Origin: Mortierella sp. BCC40632
Lineage: Eukaryota > Mortierellomycota > Mortierellomycetes > Mortierellales > Mortierellaceae
NCBI GenBank assembly: GCA_011634665.1
Contig: WAEK01000028.1
Coordinates: 332,398-396,397, forward strand
Reading direction: 5' to 3'
DNA length: 64,000 nt
Of this stretch, positions 52,898-64,000 are shown piece by piece. Position numbers and translations under genes: made by a program. Below the pieces are notes generated by a model that saw nothing but the letters and a program-made list of their open reading frames with translations, had not been told where the DNA came from and did not search any database. Positions within the stretch are counted from its first letter, which is position 1; each line of letters begins with the position of its first letter.

Positions 52898-55499
52898 GCT
52901 CTCAGGTCAGCTCTGGTCATTGCAATGTCGTCATCCTTGTGTCGTTACCTGGCAAGCAGAAACACACAGTTGCTTTGGTATTCTGTCCCATTGTTTTGCT
53001 TACTGGCTGCCTTCTGGCCTCGCTGAGTGCCTTTCCATCTGCTGACAAACTCAACTTACTCTACCTGCCAGCTTACATCAAACCAAAGTCGGTCCTCTTG
53101 GTGTAGAGACCGCCGGCTACTCACGCGAGTGTGGTGGAGATAGCGATCCCCCTTCCTCTCTCTCTCTCTCTCTCCACCATCTACTCCTCCTACTCCCTTC
53201 CCCATTCCCATTCCCCTCCCCTATCCACTCTGCTCATTCCTCGCCTCTCACTCCTGCCTTTGGATCATCACTCTACAGTATTTATTTGCCATAGAGAAGA
53301 CAATCTGAGAAAGAGAGCAAGTAGAAGAAAGGAAAGAAGAGATCGGGATCTGGGTGACAAAAAAAAAAAAAAAAAAAAAAATAGCGACCAGGAATAAAAG
53401 TATGATTGGCAGGCCAAGATGCCAGCCTTAACCATTTCTCAATTTTCTTGTTGTTGACATTTATGCTGTATATTTCTTTGAATGATAGCAAGGAGTACCT
53501 TCAGCATTGCGGAACAATTCGATGATACTCTGTCCAAGGCAGTTATGCCTCCATAGTTGGCTTGGATCAAAGATCCAGAGAGGTTTGCTTATCGGTCTAT
53601 TAAAAAAAAAAAAAAAAAAAAAAAATAGAGAGGGAGACAGAGACACAAGCAGAGGCAGATAGTGGAGCAGGAAAAGGTTACTGGCCTTGACTGAAAGAAA
53701 TGCCACAGAGAAACCCTCATACTTTATCCCATAGTTCAGCTTGCGGTTGGTTCTCGCTCTCTGCCTCTGTCTTTCTATCCCTCTGTATCTCTGTATCTCT
53801 GTATCTCCATCTTCCTTGAAAAAAAGAGTTAGCCTAACAGCCTGCACTATGAAAAGAGGAATCAAATGTAGACAGCACATAATGGCCTCAATGTGGTGGA
53901 TGCATAGACAGCCTCTCTAGTAGCCACAAAAGCCGTAGCAGATACTCTGCCTCTGACACCTCTTTGGGAGCAAAAGATAACTGGGAAACAGAGCCAACGA
54001 GCCTATTCACTCTTTGTATAGTTGCCATATTTTGAATAGAGAAAAAAAAAAAATCAGACCCGGATCCAAGAAAACCCATGTCTCTCCAGCCAAGGTTCGG
54101 AGCCAAGCTGCGCCGTTGTCTCTTGAGAACAGAGGGGCAAGGTCAAGTGGACATCGAGACTAGGCAGACCAGAAGGCAAGAGAAAGGAAATCAAAGGCGC
54201 TGGGGAGAGGAGGAGGAGGAGGAAACCTTTGAACAGTCAGGGGTCTGTGCACAACCAATCATGACAGCGATGGAGAGACAGAGAGAGAGAGGTGGCAAAA
54301 AATTCAAGGCTAGCAAGAAGAGCATATGAAAAAAAGAGAAAGAAAAGAAAAGAAAAGAAAGAAAAAAGAGCTAGAAGGGATGGATGGTGAGTGTTAGCTG
54401 TCGCCTATACTAGAGGTGAAGTCGGAAATGGGAGGAAGGAGTTCTGCTTTCGAGATGTACGGAGCGAACATAGAAACGATCCCACAGGTGAAAGAGGTGA
54501 AAGAGGCGAAAGAGGCGAAAGAGAAGAGATAACTGGTGTGGTGAGAGAGCTGGCGAGAGAGAGAGAGAGAGACTGGCGATGCATCTATGCACCCATTCAA
54601 GGAGACTATGTGCGATCGACACTCTCTTTCAACTGACACATGTCTGCGACTGATTCTCTACAGGAAAAAAAAAAAAAAAAAAAAAAAAACCAGAGATACC
54701 TCATACCATCCACAAGAGAATGGGGTCGCTAGACAGTGATCAACCAGTCAGTGACGCGCTACATTTTCTTCCGCTCTCCCCAGTCTGCCTTCTTTCCATC
54801 GCACGCCTCTGCCTTATCGTGGCGACCCAGTCTGGTGGGTGTTTGTTGAACGGTTGACGATGACAATCAACACTACTCGCGTCTCGAGACACGTCAAAGG
54901 TCTACACTCTTGGTGGAGTCTTCCTCACTCGAGCAGCATGTCGAGAAGACCGCAGTCGCCCTCTTTCTCTCTCTCCCCAAAAGCAGGCAGAGCATCAAAA
55001 GCAGGCAGAGGATCTTGTGCTGGGCGCTGGGTACTGACCGACACGGGTCCAGAGCCAGAGTTGTCTGCATTCTCCTTCTCCTTGCCAGTCACTCTGGCCT
55101 TTTTCTTTTCTTTTCTCTTTTCTTTACCGCCGCTTTCTTCTTTCTTCACCACAACTCTCCTCTCCTTCCTCTCTACCACCACCGCCACCGCCACCACCAC
55201 CACTCCCCTATCCTCCTCCACCATCCTCCATCACTTCTCGCTACTCCGCCATAACCACTCAGCTACATTCACCACTCAACCACAACCACAACTACAACCA
55301 CAGCCACAGCCACCTCAACACTAACACAAGCCAACCTCGTTCAGGAGCTCCGAGTTATAGGTAGGTACAGCTGTGAGAATGGCTTTCCTACAGGGTAGTG
55401 TGGGGGGTATCAAGGTCTATCGCCGAGCCCAGGTGCAGGTTTCTCCTTATGTGTGTGTGGTAGTGAGCGGGTGAGTGTTTGTTTTCCTCCTCTCTTTCT

Positions 55500-55680
55500 T
55501 TCTTTCTTTCTTTCTTTTTTTTTTTTTTTTTTTTTTTTTTTTGTTTTTTTTTTCCTTTTGCCTTTTTTGTTTTTTTTTTTGCCTTTTGCCTTTTTTTTGC
55601 CTTTTGCCTTTTGCCTTTTGCTTTTTTTTTTTTTGCTTTTGCTTTTTGCTTTCCTTTTCCCTTTTTTTTCTTTTTCCTTG
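55500..55680. repeat. T-rich TTTTGCC-type degenerate repeat, left arm
   Basis: TTTC repeats, a T30 run and then multiple copies of a CTTTTGC / CCTTTTGC motif. The right-arm counterpart (about 60900-61060, as AGGCAAAAG and GCAAAAG copies) differs in copy number and order, another rapidly changing tract inside an otherwise conserved arm. Confidence 0.85.
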
Positions 55681-56384
55681 TCTTTTTATCCTCCTCTCTT
55701 TCTCTTTCTGCTCTCTTCTTTCCTCTTGTCGTTTTTGTATTTGGGATCGATAGGAATAGCTTCGAGGTCTCTCTGATGATGTTTGGTGGCGATGCTCGGA
55801 CTGGAGGCCACCAGGCCACCAGTCCCATCCATCCCCACTCTTCTGCTCTTCGTTCAAGATCCCATACTACCCAGCCTCTCTTTTCTCTTTTCTTAGACTC
55901 GCAGCAACGGGAGCGAAGCACTCATCGAGACCGGATGTAGGACTGGATGCAGGACTTGTCACAGGAGACTTGGACACAGGATTAAACTCAGGACTGGATA
56001 CAAGACTGGGTACAGTAGTCTCCCCTCGAGGATACGACTTCACCAACACATGATACCAGGATCTTTCAGGTAGGTTGCAAAGGCAGCCTACCAGCACTGA
56101 GAGGGTGTATCCCATCCCCTCTCCCTGCTGGGGGGCGTGTTCTCGTGGGACAGGACCAGGCGTAGAATTGAGAGGAGCATGCCCTCCAAGGGGGGGGGGG
56201 GGCGGCAAAGTGAGGGCATGTTCCGCGTTGGTAACCGGAGAGAGCATGCACCCCTACGGGTAGGTGGGAGGGTAAGAGGGGTGCATACTCTCCCATGGCT
56301 GGGAGGGAGGGGTTACCAAAGGGGGGCATACTCCCCATCGGGCAGGTGGGAGGGTAAGAGGGGGGTGTGCTCCCCACATGATGG

Positions 56385-56960
56385 TGGATGGGCAGGTGGA
56401 TGGGTAAGTGGATAGGCAAGCAGGGCAGGGTGAGTGGAATGGCAAGTGAACAAAAATTGGATGGCGCAAAAAGGCGGGGCGATAAGTGGATGAAAATGAT
56501 GGACGGAAAATGAAGCGGACAAAAATGAAATAAAAAATGGAACAAACGAAAAAAAAAGAAAATGAAAATAAAAAAAAATAAAAATCAAAAACGGATTGGC
56601 ATAAAAACGGATCAAATAAACGGATCATCAAAACGGATGAAATAAAATCTAAAATAAATAAATCGGGAAACAAAATGAACAAACAAAAGCGGATAAATAA
56701 AATGAACAAAACGAAAAAAAAAAAATCGAAAATAAAAATGAAAAAATCATCGGAAATGGATAAAAAACGGATAAATAAACGGATAAATAAAATGGATAAA
56801 TCGGGTGATCGGGCGAGCGGGGAGGAAAAGCGAACAGGGGAAAATGGATGGGCGGAAAAGTGGATAGGTAAGTAAAGCAGGTAAGCGGATAGGTAACTGG
56901 ATAGGCAAGTGGATAGGCGAGTGGATAGGTAAGTGGATTGGAGCAGGACAAGAGCGAGAA
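56385..56960. repeat. Hypervariable minisatellite region, left arm
   Basis: Contains a 12-bp unit close to GGATAGGTAAGT repeated at about 56850-56945 and a degenerate region built from GGATAAATAAAA-like and CGGAT-containing words (56440-56850). The equivalent right-arm region (about 59640-60200) has the same kind of unit but cannot be aligned throughout; it is the only long part of the arms that has clearly diverged. Confidence 0.85.
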
Positions 56961-57691
56961 CACACTCCCCTTGGGTTGGTGGGAGTGGAGGGGAAGAGGG
57001 AGAGGGGTCACCAGGACTCGGTGCTGTCTAACATTTCCTCTTACCTTTGGCCACTCTTGTAGATCTGGCCTCAAGATATGGTCCACAAGTTGATCCAAGT
57101 CGACGGCGCGAGAACCAACGGACAACCAAGATCATCACCATAATAGAGAACGACAGGGATAGGACCCCAACAATACCAAACAACTATAAAACAATAAATC
57201 TTCCTTTTGATATCCCGACATCTCCACAGTCCGATAAACCACTCCATGGTCATCTTTCTCTTCTACCCCATCTCCACACCTCTCGGACAGAGCAGGTGTC
57301 ATATCTTGGCTACACTTTGTGATCTTGCTTGTATAATTATTTGAATCCTTTTACTCTTTCATTTCTCTCTCACACATGTGCATACTCTCTCAGCTGCTGT
57401 ATCTTTATCCAAGTCTCTTATCACTCCAAGTCTCTGTCATCATAGATACACACGACATCTCTACTCTCGACAATACGCGGATCAAATCTACCAGCCTCAT
57501 GGTAAGCACTCTACTCTACGCGATTGCTCGAGGCCAAACGCACCTTTCCTACCACACTAAAGTACTGGATCACTGGTACACGATGGAATGCACTACTTGT
57601 ACATGGTCATGTCTGCACATCACTGTATTCAGATACAGACCCAACTGCCCACGATCAAATGACCCACGACTTCTATTGAATCTGCAATCTG

Positions 57692-58130
57692 ATTAAATTT
57701 TGCGTTCGATAGATTCCTGGCGAGGTGATTTCAAACGAAGGGAAGCTTCATGTTAGGTTCACTTCAGCCCTTATGAGAGATGAATACAAGACATTAAGGA
57801 CCCCTGATCTTAGTCTTCAATAAGTTTGAATGGACTCAGTCTCATCAACTGCTCGATCGGCACTTACCAAAAAAAAAAAAAAAAAAAAAAAAGACGACCC
57901 CCTGCTCTGGCTCTGTGAGGATTGGGTTGTCAATTCAGCTGGGACGACCCCCTAAATTAAGGCCCTTTGCAAAGATACAATTTATCAGAGCTTTGATTCT
58001 CAGATACAGAAAAACTGCTATTGTTGTGAACTTGATATATTTGGAGGAACGTGTGGTTGAGATGTTGGCGCCAGTAGTCTACTAGGTTTGAATCTAGAAG
58101 CTTTAACTTTTGACTTGTTTAGCATCTTGT

Positions 58131-58164
<34 letters not shown>

Positions 58165-58888
58165 ATTGACCTCGCTAGATGTTTTATTCGTCGGTGCGCG
58201 TTCACCCATGCTTTCTAGAGGACAGGGGGACCGCTGTCCCCTTTAGAAAAGAAAGCTATCTAATAAATAAAGCGAAGGTGGAGGAGGATGACCTAGAACG
58301 AAATGTGTAAGAATAAAAATAATAAAGAGGAAAGGCCCTTTTTTTTTTCTTGTCTTATTTATCTTCAATCCTGTCGCCATTACGGACTCTGCAGATTCTC
58401 AGGTCGATAGGTCAACTTGGCTGAAATTACAAACCCTTCGTTGCTCGGTGGGAGTTGGGTCCCAGGATATTTTAGGATATAGAAGATATGCACAAGAACC
58501 TACATGTATCGATTCAGTCGAATGGAGCCGAGTCACGATGATCAAACATGGCACCATTGTAGGAAGTCCCAAAGATTGGATCTTATCCCACGATGGATAT
58601 TCTCAATTACCAAGAGCCTTTAGGCTACTCGAGGTATATCATGACCCGAAACAGCCTATCTATGTGGATATTCGAATCGTTCTTCCAGATCTCTATGCTG
58701 CACACGTGGGACTGCGGACGATGTCACCCCCTTTCTGAAAGAGAGCTATCTTCCACGAGAGATGGTGTGCTTACACGACACGCACACAATAGGGTATAAA
58801 TGTGGGAAGTTAAGAAAACGGTAGGCTTGTCAGTTCATAATGTGTACAGGGAGCATTGTCGATGCGCTTGGCCACCGCAAACTACATC
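57692..58888. other. Non-palindromic spacer of the giant inverted repeat
   Basis: A 1,197-bp unique sequence between the arms. It contains an A24 run (57869-57892), a T31 run (58133-58163), two copies of GACGACCCCCT (57893 and 57943) and a possible coding exon. It is not self-complementary over any long stretch. Confidence 0.85.
58448..58738 (+). CDS. Possible exon in the palindrome spacer
   Basis: An open frame of 96 codons with ordinary, non-repetitive composition, for example SVEWSRVTMIKHGTIVG and RLLEVYHDPKQPIYVD. It has no early ATG in frame until codon ~31, but an acceptor-like CCCAG at 58461-58465 lies near its start. No family recognised. It is the most protein-like sequence in the whole inverted-repeat region, but it may be a gene fragment. 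Confidence 0.3.
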   Translation: MGVGSQDILGYRRYAQEPTCIDSVEWSRVTMIKHGTIVGSPKDWILSHDGYSQLPRAFRLLEVYHDPKQPIYVDIRIVLPDLYAAHVGLRTMSPPF

Positions 58889-59639
58889 CAGATTGCAGAT
58901 TCAATAGAAGTCGTGGGTCATTTGATCGTGGGCAGTTGGGTCTGTATCTGAATACAGTGATGTGCAGACATGACCATGTACAAGTAGTGCATTCCATCGT
59001 GTACCAGTGATCCAGTACTTTAGTGTGGTAGGAAAGGTGCGTTTGGCCTCGAGCAATCGCGTAGAGTAGAGTGCTTACCATGAGGCTGGTAGATTTGATC
59101 CGCGTATTGTCGAGAGTAGAGATGTCGTGTGTATCTATGATGACAGAGACTTGGAGTGATAAGAGACTTGGATAAAGATACAGCAGCTGAGAGAGTATGC
59201 ACATGTGTGAGAGAGAAATGAAAGAGTAAAAGGATTCAAATAATTATACAAGCAAGATCACAAAGTGTAGCCAAGATATGACACCTGCTCTGTCCGAGAG
59301 GTGTGGAGATGGGGTAGAAGAGAAAGATGACCATGGAGTGGTTTATCGGACTGTGGAGATGTCGGGATATCAAAAGGAAGATTTATTGTTTTATAGTTGT
59401 TTGGTATTGTTGGGGTCCTATCCCTGTCGTTCTCTATTATGGTGATGATCTTGGTTGTCCGTTGGTTCTCGCGCCGTCGACTTGGATCAACTTGTGGACC
59501 ATATCTTGAGGCCAGATCTACAAGAGTGGCCAAAGGTAAGAGGAAATGTTAGACAGCACCGAGTCCTGGTGACCCCTCTCCCTCTTCCCCTCCACTCCCA
59601 CCAACCCAAGGGGAGTGTGTTCTCGCTCTTGTCCTGCTC

Positions 59640-60200
59640 CAATCCACTTACCTATCCACTCGCCTATCCACTTGCCTATCCATTTACCTGTCCGCTTACC
59701 TACTCACTTACCTATCCACTTACCTATCCACTTACCTATTCACTTACCTCCCCACTCATGCGTTTGTTTTTTACTTATTTCCATTTATTTATGATCCATT
59801 GACCGATGATGATGATCCATTTTACCTATCCGATTTTGCCTATTTTATTTTATTCGCATGAATTTTCGAAACGATTTTATTGATTCCATTTTGTTTATCC
59901 ATTGCCCGTCATTTTTATTTATCCGATTCCGCCTGATCGATGATCCGATATTTATCCGTTTGCCTATCGTTTGCCCGATCCATTTGCCGTTTCCATTTTA
60001 TTTTCCATTTTATTTTCCTTTTTCCTGTTCATTTTTATTTATCCATTCCACTTTGTTGTCCACTTGCCTATCCGCTTTTTGTCCATTTGCCCATCCGATG
60101 CCGATTTATTGCCAATCCACTTGCCTGTTCGCACTTGTTTCATCCACTCCACCTACCTACTTGCCTATCCATTTTAACCATCCATCCACCTGCCCATCCA
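59640..60200. repeat. Hypervariable minisatellite region, right arm
   Basis: Counterpart of 56385-56960 on the opposite strand: repeated ACTTACCTATCC units (59640-59755), followed by TTTATCC and CCATTT-containing degenerate sequence. Unit number and order differ from the left arm. Confidence 0.85.
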
Positions 60201-60360
60201 CATCATGTGGGGCACACCCCCCCCTTCCCCCCCACCTGCCCGATGGGGTATGCCCCCCCTTTGGTAACCCCTCCCTCCCAGCCATGGGAGAGTATGCACC
60301 CCTCTTACCCTCCCACCTACCCGTAGGGGTGCATGCTCTCTCCGGTTACCAACGCGGAAC

Positions 60361-60711
60361 ATGCCCTCACTTTGCCGCCCTCCCACCCTTGGAGGGCATG
60401 CTCCTCTCAATTCTACGCCTGGTCCTGTCCCACGAGAACACGCCCCCCAGCAGGGAGAGGGGATGGGATACACCCTCTCAGTGCTGGTAGGCTGCCTTTG
60501 CAACCTACCTGAAAGATCCTGGTATCATGTGTTGGTGAAGTCGTATCCTCGAGGGGAGACTACTGTACCCAGTCTTGTATCCAGTCCTGAGTTTAATCCT
60601 GTGTCCAAGTCTCCTGTGACAAGTCCTGCATCCAGTCCTACATCCGGTCTCGATGAGTGCTTCGCTCCCGTTGCTGCGAGTCTAAGAAAAGAGAAAAGAG
60701 AGGCTGGGTAG
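60361..60711 (+). other. Open frame shared by both palindrome arms
   Basis: A 116-codon frame, repeated on the opposite strand in the left arm at 55867-56247. It contains ERSWYHVLVKSYPRGETTVP followed by a Ser/Pro-rich segment and SGLDECFAPVAASLRKEK. A donor-like AAG/GTAAGA at about 59535 and acceptor-like sequence before ATCCTGG (about 60516) suggest a possible spliced gene, but phases do not give a single continuous protein. Identity between arms is not by itself evidence of coding. Confidence 0.2.
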
Positions 60712-62934
60712 TATGGGATCTTGAACGAAGAGCAGAAGAGTGGGGATGGATGGGACTGGTGGCCTGGTGGCCTCCAGTCCGAGCATCGCCACCAAACATC
60801 ATCAGAGAGACCTCGAAGCTATTCCTATCGATCCCAAATACAAAACGACAAGAGGAAAGAAGAGAGCAGAAAGAGAAAGAGAGGATAAAAGACAAGGAAA
60901 AGAGAAAAGGGAAAAGGGAAAAGAAAAAAAAAAAAAGCAAAAGGCTCAAAAAAAAAAAACAAAAGCAAAAAAAGGAAAAGCAAAAGCAAAGGCAAAGGGC
61001 AAAGGCAAAAGGCAAAAGCAAAAAATTAAAAAAAAAAAAAAAAAAGAAAGAAAGAAAGAAAGAAAAGAGGAGAAAACAAACACTCACCCGCTCACCACCA
61101 CACACACACATAAGGAGAAACCTGCACCTGGGCTCGGCGATAGACCTTGATACCCCCACACTACCCCTGGAGGAAAGCCATTCTCACAGCTGTACCCACC
61201 TATAACTCTCGGAGCTCCTGAACGAGGTTGGCTTTGTGTTAGTGTTGAGGTGGCTGTGGCTGTGGCTGTGGTTGTAGTTGTGGTTGTGGTTGAGTGGTGA
61301 ATGTAGCTGAGTGGTTATGGCGGAGTAGCGAGAAGTGATGGAGGATGGTGGAGGAGGATAGGGAGGGTGGTGGTGGTGGTGGCGGTGGCGGTGGTGGTAG
61401 AGAGGAAGGAGAGGAGAGTTGTGGTGAAGAAAGAAGAAAGCGGCGGTAAAGAAAAAGAAAAAAAAAAGAAAAAGGCCAGAGTGACTGGCAAGGAGAAGGG
61501 AGAATGCAGACAACTCTGGCTCTGGACCCGTGTCGGTCAGTACCCAGCGCCCAGCACAAGATCCTCTGCCTGCTTTTGATGCTCTGCCTGCTTTTGGGGG
61601 AGAGAGAAAAAGGGCGACTGCGGTCTTCTCGACATGCTGCTCGAGTGAGGAAGACTCCACCAAGAGTGTAGACCTTTGACGTGTCTCGAGACGCGAGTAG
61701 TGTTGATTGTCATCGTCAACCGTTCAACAAACACCCACCAGACTGGGTCGCCACGATAAGGCAGAGGCGTGCGATGGAAAGAAGGCAGACTGGGGAGAGC
61801 GGAAGAAAATGTAGCGCGTCACTGACTGGTTGATCACTGTCTAGCGACCCCATTCTCTTGTGGATGGTATGAGGTATCTCTGTTTTTTTTTTTTTTTTTT
61901 TTTTTTCCTGTAGAGAATCAGTCGCAGACATGTGTCAGTTGAAAGAGAGTGTCGATCGCACATAGTCTCCTTGAATGGGTGCATAGATGCATCGCCAGTC
62001 TCTCTCTCTCTCTCTCGCCAGCTCTCTCACCACACCAGTTATCTCTTCTCTTTCGCCTCTTTCGCCTCTTTCACCTCTTTCACCTGTAGGATCGTTTCTA
62101 TGTTCGCTCCGTACATCTCGAAGCAGAACTCCTTCCTCCCATTTCCGACTTCACCTCTAGTATAGGCGACAGCTAACACTCACCGCATCCCTTCTAGCTC
62201 TTTTTCTTTCTTTTCTTTTCTTTTCTTTCTCTTTTTTTCATATGCTCTTCTTGCTAGCCTTGAATTTTTTGCCACCTCTCTCTCTCTGTCTCTCCATCGC
62301 TGTCATGATTGGTTGTGCACAGACCCCTGACTGTTCAAAGGTTTCCTCCTCCTCCTCCCCCCCCCCCAGCGCCTTTGATTCCTTTCTCTTGCCTTCTGGT
62401 CTGCCTAGTCTCGATGTCCACTTGACCTTGCCCCTCTGTTCTCAAGAGACAACGGCGCAGCTTGGCTCCGAACCTTGGCTGGAGAGACATGGGTTTTCTT
62501 GGATCCGGGTCTGATTTTTTTTTTCTCTATTCAAAATATGGCAACTATACAAGAGTGAATAGGCTCGTTGGCTCTGTTTCCCAGTTATCTTTTGCTCCCA
62601 AGAGGTGTCAGAGGCAGAGTATCTGCTACGGCTTTTGTGGCTACTAGAGAAGGCTGTCTATGCATCCACCACATTGAGGCCATTATGTGCTGTCTACATT
62701 TGATTCCTCTTTTCATAGTGCAGGCTGTTAGGCTAACTCTTTTTCAAGGAAGATGGAGATACAGAGATACAGAGATACAGAGGGATAGAAAGACAGAGGC
62801 AGAGAGCGAGAACCAACCGCAAGCTGAACTATGGGATAAAGTATGAGGGTTTCTCTGTGGCATTTCTTTCAGTCAAGGCCAGTAACCTTTTCCTGCTCCA
62901 CTATCTGCCTCTGCTTGTGTCTCTGTCTCCCTCT

Positions 62935-62965
<31 letters not shown>

Positions 62966-64000
62966 GGTCAATAGACCGATAAGCAAACCTCTCTGGATCT
63001 TTGATCCAAGCCAACTATGGAGGCATAACTGCCTTGGACAGAGTATCATCGAATTGTTCCGCAATGCTGAAGGTACTCCTTGCTATCATTCAAAAAAAAT
63101 ATACAGCATAAATGTCAACAACAAAAGAAAATTGAGAAATGGTTAAGGCTGGCATCTTGGCCTGCCAATCATACTTTTATTCCTGGTCGCTTTTTTTTGT
63201 CACCCAGATCCCGATCTCTTCTTTCCTTTCTTCTACTTGCTCTCTTTCTCAGATTGTCTTCTCTATGGCAAATAAATACTGTAGAGTGATGATCCAAAGG
63301 CAGGAGTGAGAGGCGAGGAATGAGCAGAGTGGATGGGGGAGGGAATGGGAATGGGGAAGGGGGTAGGAGGAGTAGATGGTGGAGAGAGAGAGAGAGGGAG
63401 GAAGGGGGATCGCTATCTCCACCACACTCGCGTGAGTAGCCGGCGGTCTCTACACCAAGAGGACCGACTTTGGTTTGATGTAAGCTGGCAGGTAAAGTAA
63501 GTTGAGTTTGTCAGCAGATGGAAAGGCACTCAGCGAGGCCAGAAGGCAAGCCAGTAAGCAAAACAATGGGGACAGAATACAAAAGCAACTGTGTGTTTCT
63601 GCTTGCCAGGTAACGACACAAGGATGACGACATTGCAATGACCAGAGCTGACCTGAGAGCGGAGGAGGAGGAGGAGGAGAGAGGAGGAGGGAGGAGGAGG
63701 AGGAGGAGGAGGAGGAGGAGGAGAGAAACAGAACTGAGAAAAGGCCATGGCTGGTTGGTGTGATCGTGCTGGTTGACTCTCTCTCTTGCTTGAGCAGCAT
63801 GAATCCATGTTCAAGAGAGGGCCCTTGTCCCTTGGTTCCAGAAGAAAAAAAGAAGGAGAAGAAGGGGGAGGGCCAGAAGGCGAATCCAGAAAGGCGCTAA
63901 TGGAAACTGCGTCTTTTCTTTTATTTTTCTTTTTCTTTTATTTTCTTTTTCTTTTGTCCAGAACCAGGGCAAGAAAAGGATCTAACATTGACAGAAAGTG

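Larger units (their letters stand above)
52537..57691. repeat. Left arm of a giant inverted repeat
   Basis: About 5.15 kb that reappears in reverse complement at 58889-64000. Pairing is exact to base 57691/58889 (…GAATCTGCAATCTG) and stops at the next base. Between 57047 and 57691 the arms look identical; a 91-codon and a 106-codon frame are the same in both. Towards the outer end small substitutions and indels accumulate, and homopolymer or microsatellite lengths differ (A23 at 53359-53381 against T8 at 63191-63198; a clean CTC run at 52829-52897 against an interrupted one at 63661-63722). No convincing protein-coding gene was found in the arm. Confidence 0.93.
58889..64000. repeat. Right arm of a giant inverted repeat (runs off window)
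   Basis: Reverse complement of 52537-57691. Near the breakpoints the positions obey x + x' = 116580; by the window edge the relation has shifted by about 40 bp through accumulated indels. At 63960-64000 the match is still recognisable but has several mismatches, so the edge of the repeat is near the end of the window or beyond it. Confidence 0.93.

Noticed and set aside
52537..64000. Inverted repeat read as a plain assembly or adapter-missed foldback
   Set aside because: A foldback normally has no unique spacer and no divergence. Here there is a 1.2-kb spacer and many independent repeat-length differences. It is kept as an alternative that only reads can settle.

Overview
This is eukaryotic nuclear DNA, most likely from an early-diverging fungus of the Mortierella type. 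The assignment is inferred from gene content: a fungal delta-8 sphingolipid desaturase, a VTC4 polyphosphate polymerase, an Alb1-like pre-60S factor, Kre9/Knh1-like secreted proteins and a Mit1-like remodeller. Introns are mostly 70-200 nt with GT..AG ends, and the DNA is unusually rich in long A/T homopolymers and GA/CT microsatellites. No bacterial-style operons, CRISPR arrays, rRNA genes or convincing tRNA genes were seen.

Layout. 1-3837 (+): 3' part of the tubulin cofactor D gene. 4035-7804 (-): leucine-rich-repeat protein, convergent with cofactor D across a 68-nt A tract. 7805-10389: GA-rich divergent promoter region. 10390-11853 (+): Apd1/Aim32-type [2Fe-2S] protein. 14550-16010 (-): delta-8 sphingolipid desaturase. 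About 17960-31850: a four-unit tandem array. Its units carry a Kre9/Knh1-like small secreted protein gene (one decayed, three intact, all -) next to a copy of the mRNA guanylyltransferase (capping enzyme) gene. Only the last capping-enzyme copy (29508-31833) is complete; two are internally deleted pseudogenes and one is a faint relic. 32232-32842 (-): Alb1-like ribosome-biogenesis protein. 34304-36968 (+): VTC4. 42558-49521 (+): chromodomain/PHD/SNF2 remodeller. 52537-64000: a very large inverted repeat with arms over 5 kb around a 1.2-kb spacer; the right arm runs off the window.

The identified genes are mostly housekeeping (tubulin folding, mRNA capping, 60S biogenesis, polyphosphate synthesis, sphingolipid modification, chromatin remodelling) and do not form a pathway cluster. 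The unusual content is structural: the palindrome, the capping-enzyme/Kre9 array, an 8-nt microexon in the surviving capping-enzyme gene, a GC-AG intron in VTC4, and homopolymer tracts that paralogue comparison shows to have expanded in place.

Exon coordinates were read by eye from splice signals, phase continuity and family resemblance. No alignment, database or transcript evidence was available.
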